DNA of 64,000 nucleotides from NCBI GenBank assembly GCA_035048485.1, contig CM068588.1, positions 23,334,324 to 23,398,323 on the forward strand, read 5' to 3'. The notes under the pieces are model-generated. The model searched no databases and was not told the origin of the DNA. It saw only the letters and a program-made list of their open reading frames with translations. The DNA comes from Pteria penguin (lineage: Eukaryota; Mollusca; Bivalvia; Pterioida; Pteriidae). Each line of letters starts with the position of its first letter. Within the stretch, counting starts at the first letter, position 1. The position numbers and the translations under genes were made by a program. This document shows, piece by piece, positions 1 through 11,150 of the stretch.

Positions 1-224
1 GATGACGTAAAATAACAAACTCTGACCCGGAGAGAGTAAAATGCTACAGATCCTACAGAGTATCACCAATACCTACATGTATTTCATGGTCAACTAACTA
101 CCTTGTTTTCAAAGCACCTGCTGAAAATACAGTGATTACACTTAGACAGATATTCTTGCACCAATAACATTATTGTGAGAAAAAAAGGTATTTATATTTT
201 TACATCCTCTGTATAAAGGGATAA

Positions 225-448
225 TGGTTTAATAATAACCCAGGAAGTCAATTTTTAGGTCATTGAACTTGGTTTCATTTGAAAGGGCTTCAATAGTTGA
301 GTATGCATGTCAAATATGAAATCTCTATCCCTCATGGTTCAAAAGTCATAGCCAAGGTTAAAGTTGACAATACACAGACAAACAAACAAACAAACAGACA
401 GGTCAAAAACAACATTGCCCTGATCTATCGATCCGGGGGCATAAAAAT
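225..448 (+). repeat. Dispersed repeat family R1, 3' part
   Basis: This shares the segment GTCATTTGAAA-GGCTTCA-AGTTGAGTA, then CTATCCCTCA--GTTCAAAAGT, and the tail CCGATCTA-CGA--GGGGGCATAAAAA, with copies at 7855-8205 and 19347-19980. It sits where DHX36-like exon 5' might have been expected; that exon is therefore probably off-window. Its class is unknown. Confidence 0.5.
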
Positions 449-511
449 TCATTCACTTCATCGCCGCCGTTAAAAGTAGTCTAGTAACAATCAATATGAC
501 TAAACCTTTAC

Positions 512-3500
512 TCTCTCAGATTGAGATCTGTAGTCTGGTTCTTGTGATGACTCAAAATCTGTATATGAAGTATGAGGTCTTTCGCTTTGTTCATACATAG
601 ATCTGAAATATTATTTCAGAATATTTACATGTAAGACTTCATCAAAGCAAATTAAGAATTTTAAACTTCCATATGTTACTGATAACACAGCTATTTATTT
701 TTTATATATAGATTTAGATGAAACCAGTTTTCGCTTGACTATATTTTAAACAGAATTCTGTCATGAGTTGTCCATCAATCAGTAATACTCAAAATATCAT
801 TCACCCCCTTTAAATTCAACTTTGCTGATGCCCAAAGGTCAGCATATTCTCAGAGAAGCACTGTAATGTTATATGATTAGTTACATGGTCACAGTTACAG
901 TGGGATTGTATGGCATGATACAGAGTCAGTAAATCTCATACTGGGTGAGGCTAACCTTTACTCTAATATTTTATCAAAAACTACATTTAGGGATTACATG
1001 TACTGTTTGATAAGACATGAGTTTATGAAAGATCACAATTAGATTATAATCTAACTTAAAAGTTAACATAAAAACGCTGAGGCAGTTCCAAATACTGGAT
1101 CCCAGAATCGGAAAATACATATGACATGCTTAATCAAACCAAAACAAATGATTTCATGACAATTTAATCAAATCAAAACAACTGATTTCATGACAATCTA
1201 AATATAGGAAGCATAAATATTTTAAAACTTTCTATCTATTTTTTCCTTAAATAACCTGATATACAGTACTCCTAAAGTAGATACTTACCCCTCTGCTACG
1301 GAGCCTATAGAAGCTCCCGACTGTACAGGCTGGGGAGGGATGTTGTCTGCAGCACTGAAATCATCAAGAAGTTGTCTTATTCCATCTTCATGTGCTCCCA
1401 GCGTCAACACTGGTTTCTGTAAATATAAATATTGTGTCAACTATATAAGAGAGAATATTAATGATAGACACAACAAGAAACTAACTATTTTTTTATCAGT
1501 GCTGAGAGTTGATATTGAATTATGATATGTCACAGACATACACAGAGTAGGACTCTATGATAAAACAAATGATAACTTAGTGAGATCATCCACCATAAAA
1601 CAACAAGGAGAATTATTGAACATCCATTATAGTTCATCAGAGCAATTTTTTTCAGTTGGACATGAACAAAGAAATATTTTTAGTTACCATTGATTGGTTG
1701 ATTTTTGTTTAACGTCACACCACGAATATTTCACGTATATGGTGACGGCATCTGCCTGCTGCGGGGCATACAAATTTTTACCTTCGCAACAGACCCACGC
1801 GAAGCAGTGAGGGATCTTTAACGTGCCATGCATACCACGACACGGGGCCTCGGTTTTTACTGTCTCATCCGAAAGACAGGACACCAGCATGACCAGAGTG
1901 AGACTCAAACCCCGGCCTCCCGATCAGGAGTCCAGCGCGATACCACTAGGCCATGCAGGCTTATTTTAGTTACCATGAAAGACTATTACATGTATTATAC
2001 GTAAAGGCACAATACAGCTTTCTCTTATGACCATTAATGAAAACAATGTGATTTACATTTTACAAGCATAAACGTCAAAGTTGAAATTGATGTGACATTA
2101 AAATTCAGTATCTTACCCTTTCTATCTCCCTTCTTGCCTTCTTTTCCTTAGACCGTTGAGCATAATATAGACCAATGTCCTTCCCACTTCTGCCACTGTA
2201 TAGTCCTTTGCCACCCTTGCCTCGAGAAGGACCCTGTCCAAATCCATCCTGACCCCTATCTCCATCTCTATTTTTGCCGTAATCTAAATCATGATATACA
2301 CTTTTTAACAATAACATTCAAGCCAGAGGTCTTACATGAGACTAGTCTTCCAATAAATGATGGTGCGATCTCACTAATCTTATCAAACTGTACAGACTAT
2401 TCCTGTGATAGTTCTTCAAGATATGTACATCGATTAATTTCCTCAATAATTCTGACATGTAACAACAACAAAATATTAAGAGAAAGTAATAAAAGTTACA
2501 TATGCATCACAAATACTGTTTTTACACCTTTAATGCACCATGCATGTTTCTTTCAATAGAAATGAATCTGCAGTGGATTGAAAATTTGATGTTTTAAAGG
2601 AATTTTTATTCATTCATTTTATTTATTATTTTTTTTTTGGTTTGTCATCCCGACAGCTATTTTGCCCACTTTAGACAGGTGTCTGGTTTTCAAAGATTGA
2701 ACGGGGGAGTGGGAAAGAGTGCTGTCTATAACATATATATATAACCAATGTGCTAGTGGTGTTTGGGTTCAAAGTGGACCTTTAGCTGCATGTATTTCCA
2801 TTACTAGGCTGAGATACCGATCGTCTTTAGTCAACACAAAGTTCTTCAGTTTTTTAACAATGTCCATCACGTCAGTATGAGTCATGTCAGAATCTGGTAT
2901 ATCAGACTTTGGCACTGACGATTCATCGCAGTCTTCAATGTCAGTGACTTCAGATCTACAACAGTACTCGTTAACAAGTTCATTTTACCCAGTCATCAGA
3001 TACGTCTTCTGTAGGCAAATGATTGCCAAAATCCGATAAACGTTCAGTGTCGATGTCTGACCTTAACAGCCTCGCAACTCAAGCTAGCAGAATATCATCT
3101 TCATCCAAATTCTACTGAATCTACTGTTGAATTTACAAGAAACCCACACGTTTGGAAACACTTGGTTACTATTGATTGTTCTATTTCACCTCATGCATCT
3201 GAGATCCAATAGACCGCATCAAGGAGTATTACTTTTCGGCAATGTTCAGTTACGGAATCGGATGAATCAATTTTTTGACACAAGCGATCTGAGTAAACAT
3301 TTTCTATAGCGAGCCATAAATACACGGATTACGCCTTGGTCCAATCTTGTCTTTAAGTGTTAATTGCACGCATCTCCACTTAGTACCCGGCTCCGACATA
3401 TCTGCTTGGTTTTAAAAGCTTTATTTGCTTAATGCATTTATATCAGTAAATGGCTTTCAAATTAATTAAAGGGTATGAAAACTGCATACATAGTGAAGCC

Positions 3501-4250
3501 ATGTTAATGTACAATCAAAGATACACCAAAATGACCTATTAACAATAATAAGCAGGTGTCACTTAGTAGTATGTCTTACGTAAACAATGCGAGCAGTCAA
3601 GCATATTATCTCCTGACCACGAAAGTGTCCAGTATTGTCAGTTAAAAACCTAGTATTTCATAAAATCTGGACCAGAGATCGTGTCCAATGTCCAGAGTAG
3701 ACAGTGTCCATTATTCGAAGAGTTTACATTCAATGAAAAAAATAGGAAAATATTACGTTCCACAATATATGTCCGTTTTTTACAAGATTCCGGTTTTGAC
3801 GGTGTCCGCTTTGGACAGTTTACACTGTATCCTCTTTCACTGTCTTATCAGGGATAAAACTCAATGACAGAAGCTGGCTAACTGTTCATTGTATTAGATT
3901 ACAGTGTGTCAAAAAAATGCAAAACATACTAAGTAAAATTACAAATGACTGAAAATTCAACAGTACATCTGTTCTCAGAGTACTATAAGAGGTAAAACAT
4001 TTGATCCATATAAAATTACTTATATTAACAAAGAATGCCACAGACATTACAAAATATTGATAAAAGGAATGATATCAGTTTTATACAAGAAATGCCAAGT
4101 TTAAACACACTCTATAACATTTAGATTAACCAATAACATGACAATAATAAGAGAATTTACCTCTGTCCTGTCTGTACTGATGACTTCGACCTCTTCCTCC
4201 TCTGTAACCTCCACGGGCCCCAAAGCATGGATTATTTCTCCAACTCAATG
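512..4250 (-). CDS. DHX36: DHX36/RHAU-like, duplicated N-terminal exon module (distal copy, continues off the left edge)
   Basis: Exons on the minus strand: 4250-4161, 2283-2117, 1416-1289 and 602-512. Each is the counterpart, in order, length and splice phase, of exons 1-4 of the proximal module. The second exon again carries an RG-rich stretch and an RHAU-like motif, here GRSGKDIGLYYAQRSKEKK. The third keeps the HEDGIR-LL-DF and ADNIPPQP segments. Proteins differ at many positions, so the duplication is old, yet frames and splice sites are intact. The counterpart of the start ATG reads ATTG and no initiator is evident in this exon. The exon instead begins in a phase that joins exactly to the end of proximal exon 5. 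The simplest reading is one gene with nine exons in view (365 codons, two RHAU-like motifs). Two separate paralogues, one truncated, remain possible. Exon 5' and the helicase core should lie beyond base 1. Confidence 0.58.
1690..1960 (-). repeat. tRNA-derived SINE, family I (in DHX36-like intron)
   Basis: On the minus strand the 5' end has a tRNA-like head (TGGCCTAGTGGTATCGCG for box A, then a GGGTTTGAGTC box B). The body is shared with three other copies: GAGACAGTAAAAACCGAGG, CACGTTAAAGATCCCTCACT, GCAGATGCCGTCACCATATA. The 3' end is AACAAAAATCAACCAATC. The copies at 12416, 25039 and 28098 are in either orientation. Confidence 0.8.
2764..3829 (-). pseudogene. Decayed Tigger/pogo-like DNA transposon
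   Basis: A minus-strand ATG at 3399 opens a short reading frame with LTLKDKIG, which resembles the start of a Tigger helix-turn-helix. A second open segment at about 2955-2770 encodes an acidic linker (VTDIEDCDESSVPKSD) and then a helix (VMDIVKKLKNFVL), typical of Tigger/CENP-B-type C-termini. The catalytic DDE middle is missing and stops are present. At 3799-3827 a terminal sequence ends GGACAGTTTACACTG followed by TA, as expected for a TA-targeting element. The other end was not recognised. The element lies in a DHX36-like intron. Confidence 0.45.
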
Positions 4251-5534
4251 CTGCAACAAATTATTTCAAGTCACTTGTAGTCATATGAATAGACACTCAC
4301 ATGACACAAACATCTTGACTAATCACAGAGTAGTATGGAATAATTAGAATAACATCCATTTCTCATATAACTTGATCTGTAATTCCGCTAAACAAAACAA
4401 TGTACCAACTTTCAATCAATTACCTCAAAGTTTATTCTAAAATAATTGCAGAAACATAATTTTCATTAATTTTCCGTTAACAAAGGGTCATAATTCAGTA
4501 AAAACTTAAAGAAAAGCAAACTCAACCTGTAACTCTGCTAAATAAAAACAGGTTACTATCTTTCAATCAAACACCTACGCAGTAATGTTAAGGCACTCCA
4601 TGACATCATTGACATCATAGTCTACTGAAAACTGCATAACTAGCGGAATGAATATTATATTTCTGCAAAACCTTGAAAATGCAAATTGTTGAACAAGTCT
4701 AAAATTCTTTATATACACATTTAAATTTTTTCCCTGGCTGTTTGCAATCATATGATTGCTACATGTAGCATATGTAGTATTAACAACAAAATTCAAAAAG
4801 TGCAAGGGTACATTACCCAATTTGGTAATCAAATTTTGTTGTAAACAATAAATGGAAGCCTAACAATAATATCTATAGCTGTGGCTAACTTACAGCAAGT
4901 GTAATTGTGCATAAACATTGGGATCAAATTCTGTTGATATTTTAAAATTTAAAACTTATAAGGCCCAGCAAGATGCATTTCAACTAGAAGTCTTTATGTG
5001 AAATAAAACAACAAATGGATTTGAGAATAACCGCTGCACTACAGCCCGCTGACGTTATATTATGTTTTGGCGGGTTTTCTGCAACATTAAATAATTGTGT
5101 ACTGCCTTAACACAACTGCATAAAAGTTTAACCTAAAATAATTCCAAAAAATAAAAGTAAAGGAGAGACAGGTGGAAACTAGGACAGACAGATGAAGATA
5201 AAACATATAGCAGAGGTCGAATTAACTGAAATTTGAAAATTGAAAAATGCAAGTTAAAAATATTGGCACTGGAATTGAAGAGCAAGTGGCTAAAACGATC
5301 TGTATAGTGTATCCCACAATTTCGGTTCCTCGATTTCATGGTTGTTTAAATGTTTTCAATGCTTATACCATCACAATCATTGTCAAACAAAAGCTTTAAA
5401 ATTGCACTCACTTTTAACCGTATTTATGAGTGTTTTGATAACTTTCTGATAGTCATGTCTTTGGTGCTGTGATTGAGTTAAAAAATGATAAGAAATTTCT
5501 TTAAATGAATAGCAGCAATGACATGCTTATAATG

Positions 5535-6315
5535 CGGTCCATAGAATTACAGAAATCACCGAAATGCCCGTGTATTTACAGAAATCCCCGCAAAAAACAC
5601 AGAAATCCCCATTACTTTATCAAAAATCACCGATATGTAAATAGATAGGATCATCATTCACCCTTATAGCAAGTTCCAGATATATTAAACAACAATTGAT
5701 AGACTTATAACAATTTTATTTTTTTAATTTTAATGATCCACTACTGGCAGCCATGTTGGATTGGAAGTATACATAACAGTGTCAGAGTTTTGTTATACTT
5801 TATAATATAAACTGTATAAGATGTTCATACTTGTAAATTATCATAAACCGATCATAAGGTTAAAATCTATCAAAGACAGTTAAGTACACCTGTATCTAAG
5901 TCATTTAATTATATACGTTTGAAATTAACAAACACCGTAACAAGCGACACCAATATATAATACATACATTTACTGAATTCAACAATAACAAGCCTCTTTG
6001 TGAAAAATATTTGCCATTTATTGAAGGTATTTTGAAAATAGAATTAATTAATACTACTGTACAATCTTCGACTGCGTTACTGTTATGTATACTTCCAATC
6101 CAACATGGCCGCCAGTAGGGGTAGTGGATCATTTTAAAAAATTTAAAAAAAATTAAATGGTTATAAGTCTATCAATTGTTGTTTAATATATCTGAAACTT
6201 GCTGTAAGGGTGAATGATGGTCCTATCTATTTACATATCGGTGATTTTTGGTAAAGTAATGGGGATTTCTGTAAATACACAGGGATTTCGGTGATTTCTG
6301 TAATTCTATGGTCCC
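5535..6315. mobile_element. Mutator-like foldback MITE with 9-bp target duplication
   Basis: Two inverted arms of about 240 bp (5535-5782 and 6077-6315) begin with ATAGAATTACAGAAATCACC and surround a spacer of about 300 bp without coding capacity. The element is flanked on both sides by the perfect 9-bp direct repeat CTTATAATG (5526-5534 and 6316-6324). Long terminal inverted repeats with a 9-bp duplication are the signature of Mutator-like elements. It lies in the region between the two DHX36-like exon blocks. It has no transposase and is non-autonomous. Confidence 0.8.
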
Positions 6316-7385
6316 CTTATAATGTGTGTTCTAGAAGGTGGTGTGACATCACAATAAGATCTAAATGAAGATAATCCCGAAGCATTCTGTGGATGATTTG
6401 GGGAATAAACTTGGTTTACGCATCAAGGTCAAGTTTATTGACAATTAGAGGGTTGATACAGGTTGAATTTTCATAACTTCGAACCTCTGTGGTGTGAAAC
6501 CGTACATAAATTGCGCGAAATCATTAATTACAATAAAACATTGTGGTGCAGAATGTTATGACAGGAATGTACCTATATGAACATGTTTGCTCTAGACAAA
6601 ATAAATAACCACCTGTAAATACACTCTGACGAAATAGTTGCCGCATGTCTTTCACATTGACAGTTGTGAAACCGAAAGTACGAAAATAGGCATTTCGTTA
6701 AGTAAACCTTTCGCACCAAAACTTCGCACTTCATATTCCAAGTCAAAAAGCTTTCGTTTTACTGGTATAACTAAAAACACCAACGATATGACCAACTTGG
6801 GCAAAAAGACTCAAAATTCAAAACTTGAAAATTCGACTCACTCATGTAGCAAGAGGCCTTAAAGGGCCTATATTCCTCACCTGAACACAATCATGACTTG
6901 CTTGATCCCAAACAGTTGACTGCTAGAGACAATTTGCAGATACATATTTTCTTTTGCTTTTTGTGTTTTTGACAAGTGATAAATGATTGTAAACTTGATA
7001 CTCCACACTAAATATATCATAGCACTGATACAAAAATCTGTGAAAATATAAGTCTGAATTCTCTTTTTTGAAATGTAAAAAAGTTTTTCTTATAGTAGGG
7101 ATTTTACCATATAGCATGGCAGAAATAGCTTATATAAAAAGCAAACGATAGGTCCAAATGTTGATTTCTATATCGCTCACATTCATGAGCATTATTCTTG
7201 AGCAAACTTAAATTTTTCAGACAATTCTTTAACAAAAGTATCTTTTTCAGATATTTTCTTTCAAAATTAAACCAAAAACAACATCACATCATTCCAAAAC
7301 GATGTCAAAAAACTAATTTACTTTCGGAATAGTTTCTTATACCCATCGATCATGATCAGACACCCACATATGGTTGCACTTCCTA

Positions 7386-7485
7386 TAGTCCGAGATTTTC
7401 TGCCCTTCTCCCACTTTTGATATCTGCAGTTTGTGGGACAACCGCCGATATTAAAAGTGGGAGAAGGGAAGAGAATCTCGGACTA
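7386..7485. mobile_element. 100-bp palindromic MITE flanked by TA
   Basis: The arms TAGTCCGAGATT--CT and AG--AATCTCGGACTA, with internal GCCCTTCTCCCACTTTT / AAAAGTGGGAGAAGGG, are inverted around a 20-bp loop. TA at both ends fits a Tc1/mariner-type target duplication. No coding capacity. Confidence 0.65.
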
Positions 7486-7854
7486 CACTTCCTAGAGTCA
7501 AGCACATTGAGTTTGAGTTTCAGATGATGAATGGAACCAAAAACCATAACACTTCTTAAGACACTTTTCTAGAACACTCTATTGCATTTAGTTTATTGAT
7601 CAATGCAGCTGCTCTGAAAAAGTTTGCATATTAAAGGTCAGGTTACCCTCTGGGACCTATTTCATCCTGCCCTGGATCCACCCTTACAGGGATCTAGTCG
7701 AAAAAACATTTACATGTGTAGGACATCTTAAGTACTTCCTACCAACTAAGTTTCATCAGTATCTTTTGATTAGTTCTGGTGGATAAGTACATGTACATAA
7801 GATCTTGATTTTTGCATACTAACAGTATTATCCACACACACATTTTTCATCTTA

Positions 7855-8205
7855 AACAAGATGCGTTTGTGTAACACAAATGCCCCCAACAGCAACAAAG
7901 TCCAAATATTAAAGTCTTTGAAATGTAGGTCAAAGGTCATGGTCAAGGTCACGAGGCTCAAAATTACTGTAGTAACAGAAAGGTCTTGTCACAAGGAATA
8001 CACATGAAAGCCCTACCTCTTACTATGTAAAAGTTATAACTTATGATAAAGTTTCTTAAATTTAGGTCAAGGGTTAAAGTCAAGGTCATGAGGTTAATGA
8101 CCTTGCTGTAATTTAAAAGGGCTTTATTAGTGGAGTGGGGTGGAAACAAACAAACACACGTGTCAAAAACAGTATGCCCCCTATCTATCAATCTGGGTGC
8201 ATAAA
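7855..8205 (+). repeat. Dispersed repeat family R1, copy 2
   Basis: Starts near GATGCGTTTGTGTAACACAAATG and ends CTATCAATCTGGGTGCATAAAAA. It is homologous to 225-448 and 19347-19980. It contains several AGGTCA-like half-sites (for example AGGTCAAAGGTCATGGTCA near 7927). Confidence 0.5.
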
Positions 8206-8269
8206 AAATTGCTAACTATCTTAGAAATTCTTTATGTATTCTGTTTTTTAACAATTACATTTATTTCAA

Positions 8270-8752
8270 TACTATTAATGAAAAAATCAAAATCAATACA
8301 TTACAAACAACCCACAAGGAGAAAATCACCTGAAAATAGGCAAAAAGGACAAAGTGCAAAATGGAACCAAAAACAACACTTTATAGGACACCTTTCTGTA
8401 TTAATCTGTTGCATTTGTGGATCTTTGTGGCAAGTCTGAAGAAGTAATTGTCAAAAGAGGATGCCCTCTGAGATCTCCCTCCCCCTTGTCCTAAATTCAT
8501 CCCTTAACAAAAACTGACAAAAACACAATACCAAGTAGGGAACCTTCAGTACTTTACCTCTCCAAAGTTTGATCAAAATCCCTTCTACGGTTCTTGAAAA
8601 CAAGCTTAAAATGTGAAAAAGTTTAAAATGTACAGTGGATGATATATTGTCCATAAGAGACAGATGGATGATTGACAGAGAGCTGCTAGTTAGCACACTA
8701 TGACAATAGCTAAATCGAGCCTTCAGCTCAGTTGAACTAACAAAAACACTGC
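8270..8752 (-). repeat. Helentron-like dispersed repeat family H, partial minus copy
   Basis: Read on the minus strand it begins AACTGAGCTGAAGGCTCGA and proceeds through TTTCACATTTTAAGC, a TACCCTCCTTTGACAAA-like segment and TTGTTTTGGTTCCATTT. That is the same order as the fuller copies at 15297, 25481 and 59650. It is truncated at its 3' side. Confidence 0.55.
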
Positions 8753-9159
8753 ACAATGATACTCCCTACTTGCTAAAGTATCAAACAAGTATCAATAAAC
8801 TTGACCAGGGGTTATAGTAATATGGTATGAAGAAAAAGTAAGTTTGAGATGAAACAAGAGCAACACCTAGCATGGCATAATATGCCCGTGGCTTACTTTG
8901 GATGGGATCAATGTGAACGTATGGTTTTATTACCCACAAACATGGGTCTCTTTGGTAATACTTTTATGAAATATTGAAATCCAAAAAGAGGAATCCAAGT
9001 CTCATATCTCTGTAACAACAAAATGGAATTTGCTCAAAACTGAAAAGTGGCTTCCCCTACACTATTTAAGCATTCTGTATACGTTTCATGAAAAACAACT
9101 GAGGTTTACTTGAGTTATCACGTTACATAGCATCTCCATAGCATCTTATCATAGTAACA

Positions 9160-9840
9160 AAGTTTTACTCACTTTGCATGTTGTGACCTTGACCTCTGAC
9201 CTATGACCTTAGGTCAAGGTCATGACATACCCTTTGGTCCTAAGTAACAATTCTGTGAAATATCATTGAAATCCATGCACAGGGGAAGAAGTTATGGTCC
9301 GAACAAGGTTTTACTCACTTTGCATGTTGTGACTTTGACCTTTGACCCATGACCTTGGGTCAAGTGTAACAATTCTGTGAAATATTATTGAAATCCATGC
9401 ACAAGGGAAGAAGTTATGACCCGAACAAGGTTTTACTCATTTTGCATGTTGTGACCTTGACCTTTGACCTACACACCCTTGGGTCCTAAGTAACAATTCT
9501 GTGAAATATTATTGAAATCCATGAACAGGGCCAAGGTTTTACTCACTTTTTATGTTGTGACCTTAACCTTCGACCAATGACCTTTGGTCAAGGTCATTAC
9601 ACACCCTTGGGTCCTAAGTAACAATTCTGTGAAATATTATTCAAATCCATGCACAGAGGAAGAAGTCATTGCCCGGACAAAATTTTACTCACTTTGCATG
9701 TTGTGACCTTGACCTTTGAGCTATAACCTTGGGTCAACATCATGACACACCCTTGGATCCTAAGCAACAATTCTGTGAAATATGATTGAAATCCATGCAC
9801 AGGGGAAGAGTTATGGTCCAGACAAGCTTATCCCGGATGC
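9160..9840 (+). repeat. Minisatellite of five ~100-150-bp units with nuclear-receptor-like half-sites
   Basis: Five imperfect units start near 9162, 9307, 9429, 9533 and 9681. Each contains TTTTACTCACTTTGCATG, then GTGACCTTGACCTTTGACC, CCTTGGGTCCTAAGTAACAA and TTCTGTGAAATAT-ATTGAAA. The TGACCTTTGACC core is a DR1-type arrangement of AGGTCA half-sites on the minus strand. The array ends at CCGGATGCCGGACGGACAACG, a sequence of a wider dispersed repeat. The units have no long open frame. Confidence 0.8.
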
Positions 9841-9949
9841 CGGACGGACAACGCCATAACATAATACGCCTCATCTTAAGAAAAAAGCTCTTGCATTCAT
9901 TATTTCAGAAAATATTCTGGACATAATTCTACATCTGACAATTTGCCGT

Positions 9950-10252
9950 AACTGGTGAAGGGGGTTATAGTTATATGGAGGTAAAGAAAATGTAAGACTG
10001 AAATGATTATATGAGTTCATCAGTTATTATTTAATGAAAATAATATCCAGTCATTTTTACACCTGACAATTTTCCAAGTCATCAGTTTTCGTATGGTACA
10101 TATTTCACTTCAGCGGTTCTGAAGAAGAAGTTGAAAATTTAAAAAGTTTATGTACTATGACAGATGATGGACAAACAGAAGAAAACACTGACAGACAGCC
10201 TAATATAACAATAATACACTTGAGCCTTTGGCTCAAATGAGCTAAACAACAA
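9950..10252 (-). repeat. Helentron-like dispersed repeat family H, 5' end fragment
   Basis: On the minus strand it starts GTTTAGCTCATTTGAGCCAAAGGCTCAAGTG, the characteristic 5' hairpin of family H, followed by a diverged body. Confidence 0.5.
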
Positions 10253-10739
10253 AAAAATTGATTTCAAGATGGAAACAAAAGCAACAACACTTTTCAGAAC
10301 ACACTTCAAACTTTTATTTTCACAATTTGTAATGTTACTATCGCTTCCCTGTTTCAAGTTTTAAGTGTATTGATCTTAAGTAAAGTGTTATATCTATACA
10401 TTTATAGTTCATTAATGTCAAGACTTTGGTAGGTAGTTATAGGTAGGTCATGCTTGATTATTTGGGGAATCATGTATACACTGTATATTTAAACCTTCCA
10501 GCATTTAGCTACATTTACAGTGATGCATATTACATCTATAGATATTTCACCACTGCCTGTAATGGTGTCAAAATAAAATCTCGCTTTTAACGGCTATGGA
10601 ATACGTAGTTCAAGGCTAATGCATAACTGTAATTTGTTGTTTGCATTTGGAATTATGTACATTTTGTAAAACTTTTACAAGGCTAAAAAGCATATCCAAT
10701 TACTGGGCTCCACAAGTTTATGATCGTATAAATACAAAG

Positions 10740-11115
10740 TAAACAAGAAACCGTCAATGACGGTATGACCGGATTGCAAAGCGTAAAATTATAGCCTAAC
10801 TGTAGAATCTTATCTAGAAACATGTCTCTTTAAGTTTAAAGATTTTTCCAGAAGTTTGAAGTTGGTATCATTAATGGTATGCAAGAAATCAAGCTAAATG
10901 CAAAATCAGACTGTGTTTACTGAAGCATAAAATCGAGGTCAATGTCACAAAATGTGGTGTGGGTTGACGAAAACTCATCAATGTCTACAAATTGACCAAG
11001 TTTGAAGTTGATATCATGAACGGTATGCTAGAGGTCAAACTTAAAACAAATTGTTGACATCTGACAGACATCACCAATTCATAAACCAGACTCACTTTGC
11101 AATCCAGTCAATAAG
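10740..11115. repeat. Short repeat with inverted ends (CCGGATTGCAAAG / CTTTGCAATCCAG)
   Basis: The segment opens with ATGACCGGATTGCAAAG (10765-10781) and closes with CTTTGCAATCCAGTCAA (11096-11112), an imperfect inverted pair. Inside is a directly repeated motif (GAAGTTG-TATCAT-AA-GGTATGC, twice). This suggests a non-autonomous element just downstream of DHX36-like exon 5; no target duplication was identified. Confidence 0.4.
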
Positions 11116-11150
11116 TAACACAGTGCTTTCAAAGTGACAAAATTCCTCAC

